Shown: positions 36,173-44,509 of the stretch, one piece after another | Layout: every line of letters begins with the position of its first letter | How positions within the stretch are numbered: the stretch's first letter is position 1 | Assembly: GCF_000092065.1 (NCBI RefSeq) | Contig: NC_009369.1 | Location: 404,367-468,366 of the forward strand | Reading direction: 5' to 3' | DNA length: 64,000 nt | Origin: Ostreococcus lucimarinus CCE9901 | Taxonomy: Eukaryota; Chlorophyta; Mamiellophyceae; Mamiellales; Bathycoccaceae | Notes under the pieces: model-generated | Seen by the model: only the letters and a program-made list of their open reading frames with translations | What the model was told of the DNA's origin: nothing | Database searches by the model: none | Translations under genes and position numbers: made by a program

Positions 36173-38044
36173 ATGGGCCGTCGAATCGACGCGAACGGTG
36201 GCGCGTCGAACGGTGAAGCCGACGCGTCGCGCGCGTCCCCTCGCGCGCGCGACGACGCGGTGTCGCGCCTCGACGCCGCGACGGTATCGCGCAGTGGGAC
36301 GCCGCCGCTCCCGCCGCTCGCGCCGTCGCAATACGAAGCGATGCTGCGCGCGCAGTACGCCGCGGGGGTGAGCCCGGGATCTGGGTTCGTCCCGGACGAC
36401 GCGCGAGCGTCGGATGAGGAGGACGGCGACGACGAAGGCGCGAGGCGGCGGTCGCGGGGACGAGCGAGCGGGACGGAGGAAGACGCGAAGACGAAGACGA
36501 GGGACGAAAACACCGCGGAGGGGCGCGCGGGGGGGCTGGTGAGGGATTTGATGGGAGGGTACGGCGACGACGCGCGCGGTACGGTGAGCTCGAGCGCGAC
36601 GGCGGGAGCAGAGGGTCGACGCGAGGCGAGCGCGGCGCGAGAGGCGGCGACGAGCGGATTGCAGACGGTGATGGTTGGTAAACCGCCGCGTGGGGTTGGA
36701 AACTACGATAAACCGAACGGCGACGATATCGAACCCGTCAAAGCGGTGCCGGTGTCGACGTCGGGGCGTGCCAAGGTGGGATGGGTGCGCATCAACACTC
36801 TGGGCGTTGTCAACCGGTTGTCGATGGAGAAGACAAAAATCGCGACTTTGCTCAGGGTACCGCTGCGGGATTTGCGCGTGCTCGAACCGACGACGGCAGA
36901 TTCGTACTCCGCCGCGGTACTGTGTCGTGAGCGCGCGATCGTGGTGAATTTGGAGCAGATTAAAGTGTTGATCACCGCCGAAGAAGTCATCATGACGGAT
37001 TCGCAAACGAGCACGGTGACGCACTTTTTGCCCGAGCTCCAAACCCGGTTGTTGCGACGAAAAAGACTGCGCGAGAGAGACCCATCGCTATCGACGCTAC
37101 CGCTGAATTTATCTGCCGCAGACTTGACGAATGTGATGGAAGGTCAAGCGGAGAAGGCGAAGAGCGAAACATCGCCCGAAAAAGAATTACGCCAGGCGCA
37201 GCCCACCACGGATGAGTTCCCGTTTGAATTCGTAGCCCTGGAAGTTGCGCTGGAGATGGTGTGTAACACCCTGGAGGTAGAGGCGAACAAAGTCGAGCTC
37301 GACGCCAAGCCCGCGCTCGAGGCGCTTCGTAAGCGGGTCGACAACGTCAACCTCGAACGCGTGCGAAGGATGAAGACGAGACTCGTGCGCGTCGCTGGTC
37401 GCGTGAGCAAGGTTCGAGAAGAGATTCAACGTTATTTAGACGATGATTCCGACATGCGTGACATGTATTTGACGCGTAAATCGAAACAACAGTCGGAATC
37501 ACTCAGAAGGGAGGGCTCCGTGACGTCGCCTCCGCCCAACGGCGCGGATGGCGGCCAACGAGGCGCGACGGCGCACTATCAGCTCGAGCACGCATTGAGT
37601 GCGTCGAGCGGACGATCTCCGCTCGGTGTGCACGGCGTGCACACACAAAGTGGCGAGGCACACAACGCATACTTCGACGCCTACGATGAAGACAAGGATC
37701 TACAAGAGCTCGAGGATTTACTCGAAACGTACTTTACCCACGTCGATTCCACCCACCGCTCGCTCAACGGTTTGAACGAGTACATCGATGACTTGGAGGA
37801 TTTGATCGAAATTGAACTCGATTCCCAGCGTAACCAGCTCATCAAACTCGAGCTCATCCTGACCACCGCGACGCTGTGCCTGACGTGCTTCTCCGTCGTC
37901 GTCGGCATCTTTGGCATGAACATCAAAAACAACGTCGAAAATGAGCATGGCATGTTTTTGTTGGTCGTCTTGCTCGGTTCAGCGGCGACGATCGGCATGT
38001 TCATCATCCTGTTGCGCGTGTGCCGATATTACAGGCTCTTCTAG
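36173..38044 (+). CDS. Magnesium transporter, MRS2/CorA family
   Basis: A 623-aa protein with the CorA/MRS2 signature GMN (residues 581-583, in VVGIFGMNIKNNVENEHG) between two C-terminal membrane helices (about 563-580 and 593-613). The long N-terminal region is acidic and disordered to about residue 190. The funnel domain follows (VGWVRINTLG..., LRDLRVLEPTTADSYSAAVLCRERAIVVNLEQIKVLITAEEVIM), then the long helix with ELDAKPALEALRKRVDNVNLERVRRMKTRLVRVAGRVSKVREEIQRYLDDDSDMRDMYLTRK. These blocks identify the eukaryotic MRS2 subfamily, which carries Mg2+ into mitochondria, plastids or the vacuole. The compartment is not clear: no obvious transit peptide is seen. The start codon is the ATG at 36173. 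Confidence 0.92.
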   Translation: MGRRIDANGGASNGEADASRASPRARDDAVSRLDAATVSRSGTPPLPPLAPSQYEAMLRAQYAAGVSPGSGFVPDDARASDEEDGDDEGARRRSRGRASGTEEDAKTKTRDENTAEGRAGGLVRDLMGGYGDDARGTVSSSATAGAEGRREASAAREAATSGLQTVMVGKPPRGVGNYDKPNGDDIEPVKAVPVSTSGRAKVGWVRINTLGVVNRLSMEKTKIATLLRVPLRDLRVLEPTTADSYSAAVLCRERAIVVNLEQIKVLITAEEVIMTDSQTSTVTHFLPELQTRLLRRKRLRERDPSLSTLPLNLSAADLTNVMEGQAEKAKSETSPEKELRQAQPTTDEFPFEFVALEVALEMVCNTLEVEANKVELDAKPALEALRKRVDNVNLERVRRMKTRLVRVAGRVSKVREEIQRYLDDDSDMRDMYLTRKSKQQSESLRREGSVTSPPPNGADGGQRGATAHYQLEHALSASSGRSPLGVHGVHTQSGEAHNAYFDAYDEDKDLQELEDLLETYFTHVDSTHRSLNGLNEYIDDLEDLIEIELDSQRNQLIKLELILTTATLCLTCFSVVVGIFGMNIKNNVENEHGMFLLVVLLGSAATIGMFIILLRVCRYYRLF

Positions 38045-38117
38045 CGACCGCCCTTTCTTGCAATTAAATCATCCAAACACCGGGAGCCGCTCGCGACGCC
38101 GCACTCCATGGTGTGGC

Positions 38118-38942
38118 ATGGCGCCGGTCGATTTCCGCGCCGTGCGCGCGAAAGCGTTGATGCGCGAGTCAACGACGACGACGACGACGACGACGCGCGA
38201 CGACACCCTTTCGTTCGCCGCGCGCGGTGGATTCGTCGACACAGATGTCGATGACGAGATTTCATCTTCATCGTCGCCCGACGTCGCGAAACGCGTCCCG
38301 GGGTTGGCGTATTGTCGTGAATTCATCGGTGCGCGCGACGCCGAGTTCGTCGAAAGCGCGTTACTGCGCGAGCCCGCGGCGTGGTGGACGAAAGGACGCG
38401 GTCGAAGGGTGATGAACGCGGGCGGGACGTCGCCTTCGAGGTTGTATCGCGAAGGCGATGACGAGGCGATTCCGACGTACCTGCGCGAACTCGTGGAGGT
38501 TTTGGTACGACGGAAAGCGAGCGAGCGCGCGGCGAATCACGTGCTGGTGAATGAATACGACGCTGATGGATTCATTTCGCCGCATTCAGATGGGGACGTG
38601 TACGCGCCCGATGTGCAAATTTTGACGCTACGGTCGAGCGCGTTGATTGAGTTTTGGCCGGCAGAGGGCGCGACGGCGGGAGACTTTGATGAGTGTGACA
38701 ATATCGATGCACCGCGGCCGGTCGTGAGCGTGTTGCTTGAACCTAGAAGCTTGTTGATGTACCGCGGCGAAGCGTATCGCTTACGTCACGGTATTCGCGC
38801 GCGAGTAAAAGACGTAGTGGCTGCAGAAACGGCGAACGCACGCGAATTAGGATTAGAAATAGGCGACGTCGTCGAACGTAATCCCGCGGGGCGGCTCAGC
38901 GTGGTGTTCGTGCGAAAGTACGCGGAGAGAAGATGTGAGTAA
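38118..38942 (+). CDS. ALKBH6: AlkB-like 2-oxoglutarate dioxygenase, ALKBH6-type
   Basis: This 274-aa protein is an Fe(II)/2-oxoglutarate dioxygenase of the AlkB family. Iron ligands are His156 and Asp158 in the segment NHVLVNEYDADGFISPHSDGD and His224 in AYRLRHGIRARVKD. The 2-oxoglutarate-binding Arg is in GRLSVVFVRKY near the C-terminus. The NHVLVNEY motif followed by P-H-x-D-G is specific to ALKBH6, whose substrate is still poorly defined. An insertion of about 30 residues before the first domain contains an eight-Thr run encoded by ACG repeats at 38174-38197. The start is the ATG at 38118; the frame continues upstream into the 3' end of the MRS2 gene without meaning. Confidence 0.86.
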   Translation: MAPVDFRAVRAKALMRESTTTTTTTTRDDTLSFAARGGFVDTDVDDEISSSSSPDVAKRVPGLAYCREFIGARDAEFVESALLREPAAWWTKGRGRRVMNAGGTSPSRLYREGDDEAIPTYLRELVEVLVRRKASERAANHVLVNEYDADGFISPHSDGDVYAPDVQILTLRSSALIEFWPAEGATAGDFDECDNIDAPRPVVSVLLEPRSLLMYRGEAYRLRHGIRARVKDVVAAETANARELGLEIGDVVERNPAGRLSVVFVRKYAERRCE

Positions 38943-38988
38943 GAAACTAGTTAGGCGAGAGCGTCGAGAATCGGATCGAGTCGACGAG

Positions 38989-39669
38989 TCACCTCGTTTC
39001 GAATCGAAATCGTCTAGGGTCGTCGTCGTCGTCGTCGTCATCGGACGGGTGCCTCGATGTGCGTCGTCGAGCCGACTCGCGTAGCAGTCGCGCGCGCGCG
39101 AAGAACTCGTCGGCTTGATCTCTCTTCGCGTGCGCTCGTCTCGACATCTCTCGAGCGCGTTGGCGAAGACGGCGATGCGCCTTGGCAAACATCGCATCGG
39201 CGTCATGTTCGAGCTCTTCAGCCATTCGTCGCAGCTGTAACGCTCGACTTTCGAGATGCGCTGGCGATGCGTTCACGTCGTCGCCGCGCTCTTCCATTTC
39301 CATTTCCTCTACCATCATTTCACGAAAGAGACGTTGCATTCTCGCGTCGCGCTCGGCGACACTCTCATCGTCCAGCGCAGCGTCGTCTTCGATGTTCTCC
39401 GCCGACGAAAAGTCGTTCGTCGTAGTTTCGTTCTTCGTATCGCTCTTCGTAGTTTCACTCTTCGTGTCGTCGCTCGACGTCGAAGACGTGCGAGAGGACC
39501 ACAGGGCGCCCATCTTTGGATTTGGCTGCGCGCTCGCTCGTTGGGGCACCAAGAGCCACGGCAAGGATGGTTTCACAGGCGATGGCGACGACGGGAAGAG
39601 CGATTTTTTTGCGAGTGTTCGTAGCAGCGACGCACGCACGGCGATCGTGGATCGAGCGAGCACGAACAT
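38989..39669 (-). CDS. Hypothetical protein with probable mitochondrial presequence and coiled coil
   Basis: A 226-aa protein I do not recognise. The N-terminus MFVLARSTIAVRASLLRTLAKKSLF is basic and amphipathic, without acidic residues, as in mitochondrial presequences. Residues 50-95 are a Ser/Thr/Asp-rich linker with a repeated T-K-S-[DE]-T pattern. Residues 105-205 are charged helix, probably coiled coil, with MQRLFREMMVEEMEMEERG and a long Arg-rich run. A run of eight Asp residues precedes the C-terminal RRFRFETR. It overlaps nothing, lies between ALKBH6 and PCIF1, and has a normal start (ATG at 39669). The coding case is moderate: the length and codon pattern fit, but there is no family match. 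Confidence 0.6.
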   Translation of the reverse strand: MFVLARSTIAVRASLLRTLAKKSLFPSSPSPVKPSLPWLLVPQRASAQPNPKMGALWSSRTSSTSSDDTKSETTKSDTKNETTTNDFSSAENIEDDAALDDESVAERDARMQRLFREMMVEEMEMEERGDDVNASPAHLESRALQLRRMAEELEHDADAMFAKAHRRLRQRAREMSRRAHAKRDQADEFFARARLLRESARRRTSRHPSDDDDDDDDPRRFRFETR

Positions 39670-39758
39670 GTCGCGTCAGTGTGTGAAGATTTTGGACGAG
39701 ACGAGACCAGACGAGTCGACAATTTGGCGCACGCCCAATATCTACAATATCTACGATT

Positions 39759-41366
39759 TCACGCGCGTTTCTGACGCTTGAGTTGAGCGAGCGTGGGCAC
39801 AGCTCGCGCCATCGCGACACGCACGGATGTGGCGAACGTATCCTTCACACCCACGTCTCGCGCTGCTTTGGAAGATTGCAAGACGAAGACGCACGTGTCG
39901 TACGGCGACGCTCGATAGGGATCGCGCCGTTGATGCGAAGCGCCGTCGCAATATCCGTGGTCGACCGCGGCGATGAGTACGTTCGCTCGAAGAAACGCGC
40001 TGTTTGTGAGCGCATCGAACGCGCCCGTCTCTTTCCATCCCGGCATGATGAAGACAAACGTGAGCGCGTTTTGTGACTTCTCCGCGCGTTCGAGCAACGC
40101 CTCGCACCAGAGGGCGGCCTCGTCCAAGACCTCGCGCACGAAAGGTGGATTTACCTCGTACGACCCTCTCGACGGTTGAAACGCCGCGAACGAGCCGATG
40201 CTCCCGAACGGGGCGTCGACGTCGCCGAAAGCGCTGCAAAATCGCGCGAAGTACGCGTTCATGGGCGACGCGAAGCACTCCATCGTAACCTTCAGATCAT
40301 CGTGCAACACGCGGAAGACGTCGTGCGAGCACGCCGCTTGGAATCCATGGCCATGAATCGTTTTGTACCTAAGCAACAGCGCGAACATTCTGTCGTGCAC
40401 GTCGTCGTCACCGTCGTCGTCGCCGCCGGCGCGCGAGTGCTTTTCGTAAAGCGCGCGCAACTTGCCGTACGCCTCGTGCGTCAACTTGACCAAGTAATCG
40501 TCGCCAAGCGTCAAATCTCGCGAGTGTTTATGTATCGTCAATTTCGTCGCCGCGAGCTTGGCCAGACCGTGCGCGCCACCGTCCACCAGTTTCTGTTTCA
40601 TCGCCTCCAACGCGACGACCTCCTTCGCCGACGCCGCGCACACCGACGCCTCAATCTCGATGGCGATCGCCTCCGAGACCCCCGCGCGCATCAAATCGTT
40701 CGCCATCGTCCCTTTCGTCGCGCCGTCGTGCGCGACGTTCGGAAACATGGCGTCCGTGTTCTCCCCCACGAGGCCGCACGCGCCTCGTCTCCGCCGTTTC
40801 GTCTTTCCCTTTCCCGCCGCCGCCGCCGTTCGTCCCCGCGCCTCCTCCGCCAACTTCGTCGCGAACCTCCATCGCTCGAGCGCCAGCTGCGGCGGCGCTT
40901 CCAGTCCCCCCCTCCGTTCGCACGCCGCTCGAAACGCCTCTCGCACGCGTTTCATCGCCTCCGCGCGTCTCGCCTCGCAGTGCGCCGCCGCCCGCGCGCT
41001 CCGCGCCGTCGCCCGCGCGCACGCCGCGTCCACGCGCACGACCGCCGCGTCGTGTTCGACCGCGAAGTCGTACGATTGACCCATCGCGCGCGTCGTCGTC
41101 GTCGTCGTCGTCGCGCGTCGTCCCGCGTCGTCGTCCCGCGTCGTCGCCTTCGCCTTCGTCAGCGCGTGTAACGGTCCCGCCGTCCATCGTCGTCGCGGCG
41201 TCTTCGTCGTCGTCGTCCTCGTCGTCGCGCGCGGCGACGGCGTCTCTCGCGTCGTCGTCGTCGTCGTCGCTCGCGTCGTCGTCGGCGGCGGCTCTCGCGT
41301 CGTCATGAAAGGTTCGCGCGACGACGCGTCGCGGCGCGCGGCGGTCGACGCGCGGCGGTCGCGCAT
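39759..41366 (-). CDS. PCIF1: PCIF1/CAPAM-like cap-specific mRNA (m6Am) methyltransferase
   Basis: The 535-aa frame carries the PCIF1 domain: GLVGENTDAMFPN, the YLVKLTHEAYGKLRALYEKH helix, LLLRYKTIHGHGFQAAC, MECFASPMNAYFARFCSAFGDVDAPFGSIGSF and the catalytic motif SYEVNPPFVREVLDEAALWC, where NPPF coordinates the target adenine. PCIF1 adds an N6-methyl group to 2'-O-methyladenosine next to the mRNA cap and binds the phosphorylated RNA polymerase II tail. No WW domain is visible here; the N-terminal 95 residues are Thr/Arg-rich low complexity. Start is uncertain: ATGs at 41366, 41306 and 41084 all precede the domain, the last giving 441 aa (MGQSYDFAVEH). Divergent from the CCCH zinc-finger gene. 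Confidence 0.86.
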   Translation of the reverse strand: MRDRRASTAARRDASSREPFMTTREPPPTTTRATTTTTTRETPSPRATTRTTTTKTPRRRWTAGPLHALTKAKATTRDDDAGRRATTTTTTTRAMGQSYDFAVEHDAAVVRVDAACARATARSARAAAHCEARRAEAMKRVREAFRAACERRGGLEAPPQLALERWRFATKLAEEARGRTAAAAGKGKTKRRRRGACGLVGENTDAMFPNVAHDGATKGTMANDLMRAGVSEAIAIEIEASVCAASAKEVVALEAMKQKLVDGGAHGLAKLAATKLTIHKHSRDLTLGDDYLVKLTHEAYGKLRALYEKHSRAGGDDDGDDDVHDRMFALLLRYKTIHGHGFQAACSHDVFRVLHDDLKVTMECFASPMNAYFARFCSAFGDVDAPFGSIGSFAAFQPSRGSYEVNPPFVREVLDEAALWCEALLERAEKSQNALTFVFIMPGWKETGAFDALTNSAFLRANVLIAAVDHGYCDGASHQRRDPYRASPYDTCVFVLQSSKAARDVGVKDTFATSVRVAMARAVPTLAQLKRQKRA

Positions 41367-41735
41367 CGTGGCGGTATACGGCGCATTTCGTGGCGGTGTA
41401 CGGCACACTCGATCGTATCGTAAGGCTCGTGGCCCCATATAGCGCGAAATGCGACGCCGCGCGCCCGCCCGCGCGTCTTTGGGTGCGATCGCGCGATCGA
41501 TCGATCGCGCGTCGCGAAACGCGATCGATCGATCGCGTTTCGCGCGCCGCGATCGACCGGTCAAAACCCTAGGCCCGCGAGGTCAATCGCCGCCCGGGCC
41601 CTCAATTGTCCCCACTCGTCGTCGTCGACGTCGTTCGACGCGATTCGATCGCGCCGCGAACGCGAGATCGACGACACCGACACCTTTCGCGTCGTTGAAC
41701 GCGCGCCTTGGCTCGATTCGCGCGTCGCGCGCGAC
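41367..41735. promoter_or_regulatory. Bidirectional promoter with two palindromes and plant-type cis elements
   Basis: This 369-bp spacer separates the PCIF1 and CCCH genes. A perfect 22-bp palindrome (41490-41511) and a perfect 32-bp palindrome (41513-41544) lie one base apart, each centred on ATCGATCGAT. E2F-like TTTCGCGC motifs are at 41538-41545 (plus) and 41442-41449 (minus). A telo-box (AAACCCTA) is at 41564-41571 followed by AGGCCC, and GGGCCC is at 41596-41601. A TATA-like CATATA lies near 41437. The motif names come from plant promoters; their use here is inference. Confidence 0.6.
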
Positions 41736-42635
41736 ATGAATGCCGACGAAATGATCGCCGACGGCGACGCGAACGGCGTCGACGTTCGCGCGCTCGACGA
41801 GGCGATGGCGATGGACGACGATCACGCGAGCGCGCGAAAGAGCGCGTCGTCCGCGCCCGCGAACGCGAACCCGCCGCTGCCGCCGAACGCGCGACCGCGG
41901 CACGAAGGGCGAGGCGGGGCGAACGGACACGGCGGCGAACGACGACGAGGCGGCGGCGAACGAGGCGGAGGACGAGGCGGTGGACGTTTTCAACAGCGAG
42001 AGCGCGCGCCGACGCGACCGGGGTGGTTCGCGACCGGGGAGGTGGACGAGCACAGCGGAAGGCCCGCGCACAGCGGACAGTGCGAGGGGTGCAGGGTGAG
42101 CACGGTTGTGAATTTCAGACCCGTGGTTGGCGGCAATCCACCGTTGTGCGGAGTGTGTTTGGATTCGTTGAAAGCCGCCACCGCGGGAGGATCGGTGGAC
42201 GGCGACAACGCGTCGGGCGGACCGAATCGTGGGCGACGAGGCGGGCGCAATGGGGCGATGATGATGATGGGGATGCCGCACCAAGGCGGGTTTCAGGGCG
42301 GCGCGAGGTTTTCGCCGTACGCCTCGGGCGGGCAGATGGTGATGATCGATCCACGGATGATGGCGGCGTACGGTGGAGGTCGTGGAGGCGGTATGATGGC
42401 GGCGTACGGCGCCGCCGGCGCGGGCGGCGGCGGTGGGCGCGGTAAGAACAGGACGTGGACGAGAGAAGGCGGAGACGCCGGCGCGGGGGTCGGCGGACAA
42501 GAAGACGTGGACACGTCGGGCATTCCGTGCATATTCTTCCAGCGCGGCGCGTGTCGCGCGGGGGATTCGTGTAAGTATTCCCATAGCGGTGAAGGCTCGG
42601 GCGCCGCGCCGGCGGAGATGAACGTTGAAATGTGA
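41736..42635 (+). CDS. RGG-rich RNA-binding protein with C-terminal CCCH zinc finger
   Basis: A 299-aa protein with, in order: an acidic N-terminus, an Arg-Gly-rich region (about residues 57-90, GGRGGGRF-type), a putative four-Cys zinc site (CEGC...CGVC, about residues 116-141), a Gly/Met-rich low-complexity region with MMAAYGGG repeats, and a single CCCH zinc finger at about residues 267-285 with spacing C-x7-C-x5-C-x3-H (IPCIFFQRGACRAGDSCKYSH is the segment). RGG boxes and CCCH fingers bind RNA, and such proteins act in splicing, stability or translation. I do not know a family with both the CxxC pair and this finger. The TGTAA at about 42651 may be its polyadenylation signal. Confidence 0.8.
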   Translation: MNADEMIADGDANGVDVRALDEAMAMDDDHASARKSASSAPANANPPLPPNARPRHEGRGGANGHGGERRRGGGERGGGRGGGRFQQRERAPTRPGWFATGEVDEHSGRPAHSGQCEGCRVSTVVNFRPVVGGNPPLCGVCLDSLKAATAGGSVDGDNASGGPNRGRRGGRNGAMMMMGMPHQGGFQGGARFSPYASGGQMVMIDPRMMAAYGGGRGGGMMAAYGAAGAGGGGGRGKNRTWTREGGDAGAGVGGQEDVDTSGIPCIFFQRGACRAGDSCKYSHSGEGSGAAPAEMNVEM

Positions 42636-42744
42636 GCGAAGGCGCCAAGTTTTGTAAATATACGTACGTCGGTCTGCGACTTCGAGCGCGGCGCGCGGCG
42701 TCGATTTCGCAAGCGTTCGCTTGTATTACACAAAAAAACTCCCC

Positions 42745-42798
42745 GAATTCATGACGCGGAGCGAATTCGTGACGCGAAGCGAATTCGTGACGCTTCGC
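42745..42798 (+). repeat. Three 18-bp direct repeats with a terminal hairpin
   Basis: Three copies of an 18-bp unit, GAATTCGTGACGCGAAGC and variants, lie at 42745-42762, 42763-42780 and 42781-42798. The second and third copies together form an 8-bp hairpin stem (GCGAAGCG with CGCTTCGC). They sit in the 200-bp spacer between two convergent genes, so a role in 3'-end formation is possible. Confidence 0.8.
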
Positions 42799-42835
42799 AT
42801 CGATCACACTCAAGAGATATCGTCACGTTCGCCCC

Positions 42836-44239
42836 TTAGAGGACGATAGAAAGCACGATGCACGTGACGCCCGTGACGAAGACGCCGCCGATTCTCGCGA
42901 GCTCGAGCGGGACGATTTCAGCCTTGACCTTCTTTTGCGTCAAGTACAGAATCATCGCCGGCAAGACGAGAGAGAGAATGGAGCAGCACACACCACCGAC
43001 GTAGCCGAGGACGACGCCAAAGTTCGGGACGTTAGCTGCGGTCCAAAGCGCGCCCGCGGTGAACGCGGTGCGCACGGCGAGCGCTTGCGGCGCGCCGATG
43101 GATCCCGGCTTGTCGCCTTCGAGCACGTTTTCGCAAATGCGGAGCGCGGATTGCGCCATGATCGGGTACGTGGACAGCAAGTTCAAGCACAACAACAGTT
43201 GCACCGCGATCCCCGACGGGCCCGTGAGCATGGTGACGACGACTGAGGAGACCCCCGTGCCGAAACCCGCGGCGCCGGCGACGCCAAAGAGCCCGGCGAT
43301 GACGGCGGCGCCCGTGAACGCCTTCACCGCGGCACCGAAGAACTTATCCGGTTGCGGCATCGCTTCCTTAATCCCGAACAGGGTGAAGTGAATGAAGAAC
43401 AAAAACGCCACGGTGCCGAAGAATCCCGGAAACGCCGCAAAGTTGGCCACCGGCAACGCGCCGAGTTGCAGCGGGTTGGACAGCGCCGTCGCCGTCGTCA
43501 CCGCCATGCCGACCGCGACCGACGCGGTGCCGACGGCGGAAATCACAGCCACGCCGCTCATCTCGCGCAACCACGACAGCGCGATCATGAGCGGCCCGAC
43601 GAGCGCGAGCATGCTCGCCGTCGTCGGCGACGCCCCGAACGCGCTCACCCCGAGCGCGGGCACCACCACCTTCATCGTCTCCGCGATGAAGATTAAATAG
43701 CTCACCGTGATCCCGAAGCACGTCAGCACGTTCATCACTCGGCACGCCGCGTCTCCCGCGCGTCCCATCGCCGCGTTCGTCAGCCCCGCGTACGTCGCCA
43801 CCTCGCTCGCCGTCGACGCTCCCGCGCCGACGAGCGCGTCCTGCGCCTTAATCAGCATTCGCAGCGCCTCGAGCGCGAACACCAGCGACGCCGCCATGCA
43901 CGTCCCCACGAGCGCGATCCCTCCCTGCGCGAACGCCCACGGCAGCGCGAACCCCCCCGCGCCGAAGATCGCCTTCACCGTGTTCACGATCGCCGCGTTT
44001 TCCCCGCTCGCGTCGCCCGCGGACGCGAAAGTTCGCGTCGCTCGCGCCTCGCGCGTCCCGCGTCCCGCGATCGTCGTCGCGTCGTCGCGACGCGCGCGTC
44101 CCGCGTCCAACGGGACGCGCGCGAAACCGCGTCGCGCGCGCGCGCGTCGCTCGATCGCGACGCCGCGTCGCGTCGGTCGCGCCGTCGCGCGTCCGGCGAC
44201 GCATCCGCGCGTCGCGCGCGTCGCCGTCGTCGTCGCCAT
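42836..44239 (-). CDS. Amino acid permease-like transporter (AAAP superfamily)
   Basis: The 467-aa protein has an Arg/Ala/Thr-rich N-terminus of about 70 residues, then about 11 membrane helices. The first helix region, NTVKAIFGAGGFALPWAFAQGGIALVGTCMAAS, is the G-x-G-x-L-x-L-P-W signature of the amino acid/auxin permease (SLC36/38) group. Later helices include FGITVSYLIFIAETMKVVVPALG and the FPGFFGTVAFLFFIHFTLFGIKEAMPQP segment. The long basic N-terminus may be a plastid transit peptide, which would place a transporter in the envelope; that is inference. Substrate unknown. The ATG at 44239 is the first before the basic region. Upstream frame sequence is antisense to the JmjC-like gene. Confidence 0.82.
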   Translation of the reverse strand: MATTTATRATRGCVAGRATARPTRRGVAIERRARARRGFARVPLDAGRARRDDATTIAGRGTREARATRTFASAGDASGENAAIVNTVKAIFGAGGFALPWAFAQGGIALVGTCMAASLVFALEALRMLIKAQDALVGAGASTASEVATYAGLTNAAMGRAGDAACRVMNVLTCFGITVSYLIFIAETMKVVVPALGVSAFGASPTTASMLALVGPLMIALSWLREMSGVAVISAVGTASVAVGMAVTTATALSNPLQLGALPVANFAAFPGFFGTVAFLFFIHFTLFGIKEAMPQPDKFFGAAVKAFTGAAVIAGLFGVAGAAGFGTGVSSVVVTMLTGPSGIAVQLLLCLNLLSTYPIMAQSALRICENVLEGDKPGSIGAPQALAVRTAFTAGALWTAANVPNFGVVLGYVGGVCCSILSLVLPAMILYLTQKKVKAEIVPLELARIGGVFVTGVTCIVLSIVL

Positions 44240-44509
44240 CGTCGTCGTCGTCGTCGTCCCGCGTCGCGCGCGCGTCGCGACGCCGCGGTGTGCGGACCGG
44301 GAGAGCGCGTCGTCGCGCACGCGGGTGTTTGCGTCCGGACCGGGAGAGCGCGTCGTCGCGGTCGTGTTCGCGCGACCGCGACGCCGCGCGCGACCGAAAC
44401 GAGACGTGCCGAACGGCGCGGCGACGCTCTTCGTCGCGACGACGCGCCGAAGTCGTGACGACGACGACGACGCGCCGACGCGACCGAGGCGAGACTTTCG
44501 GCGCGCGAC

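Noticed and set aside
36173-36730. Possible intron in the disordered N-terminus of the MRS2 gene.
   Set aside because: The frame is continuous from an ATG, and no GTGCGT/CTGAC/CAG set was found that would remove a plausible segment.
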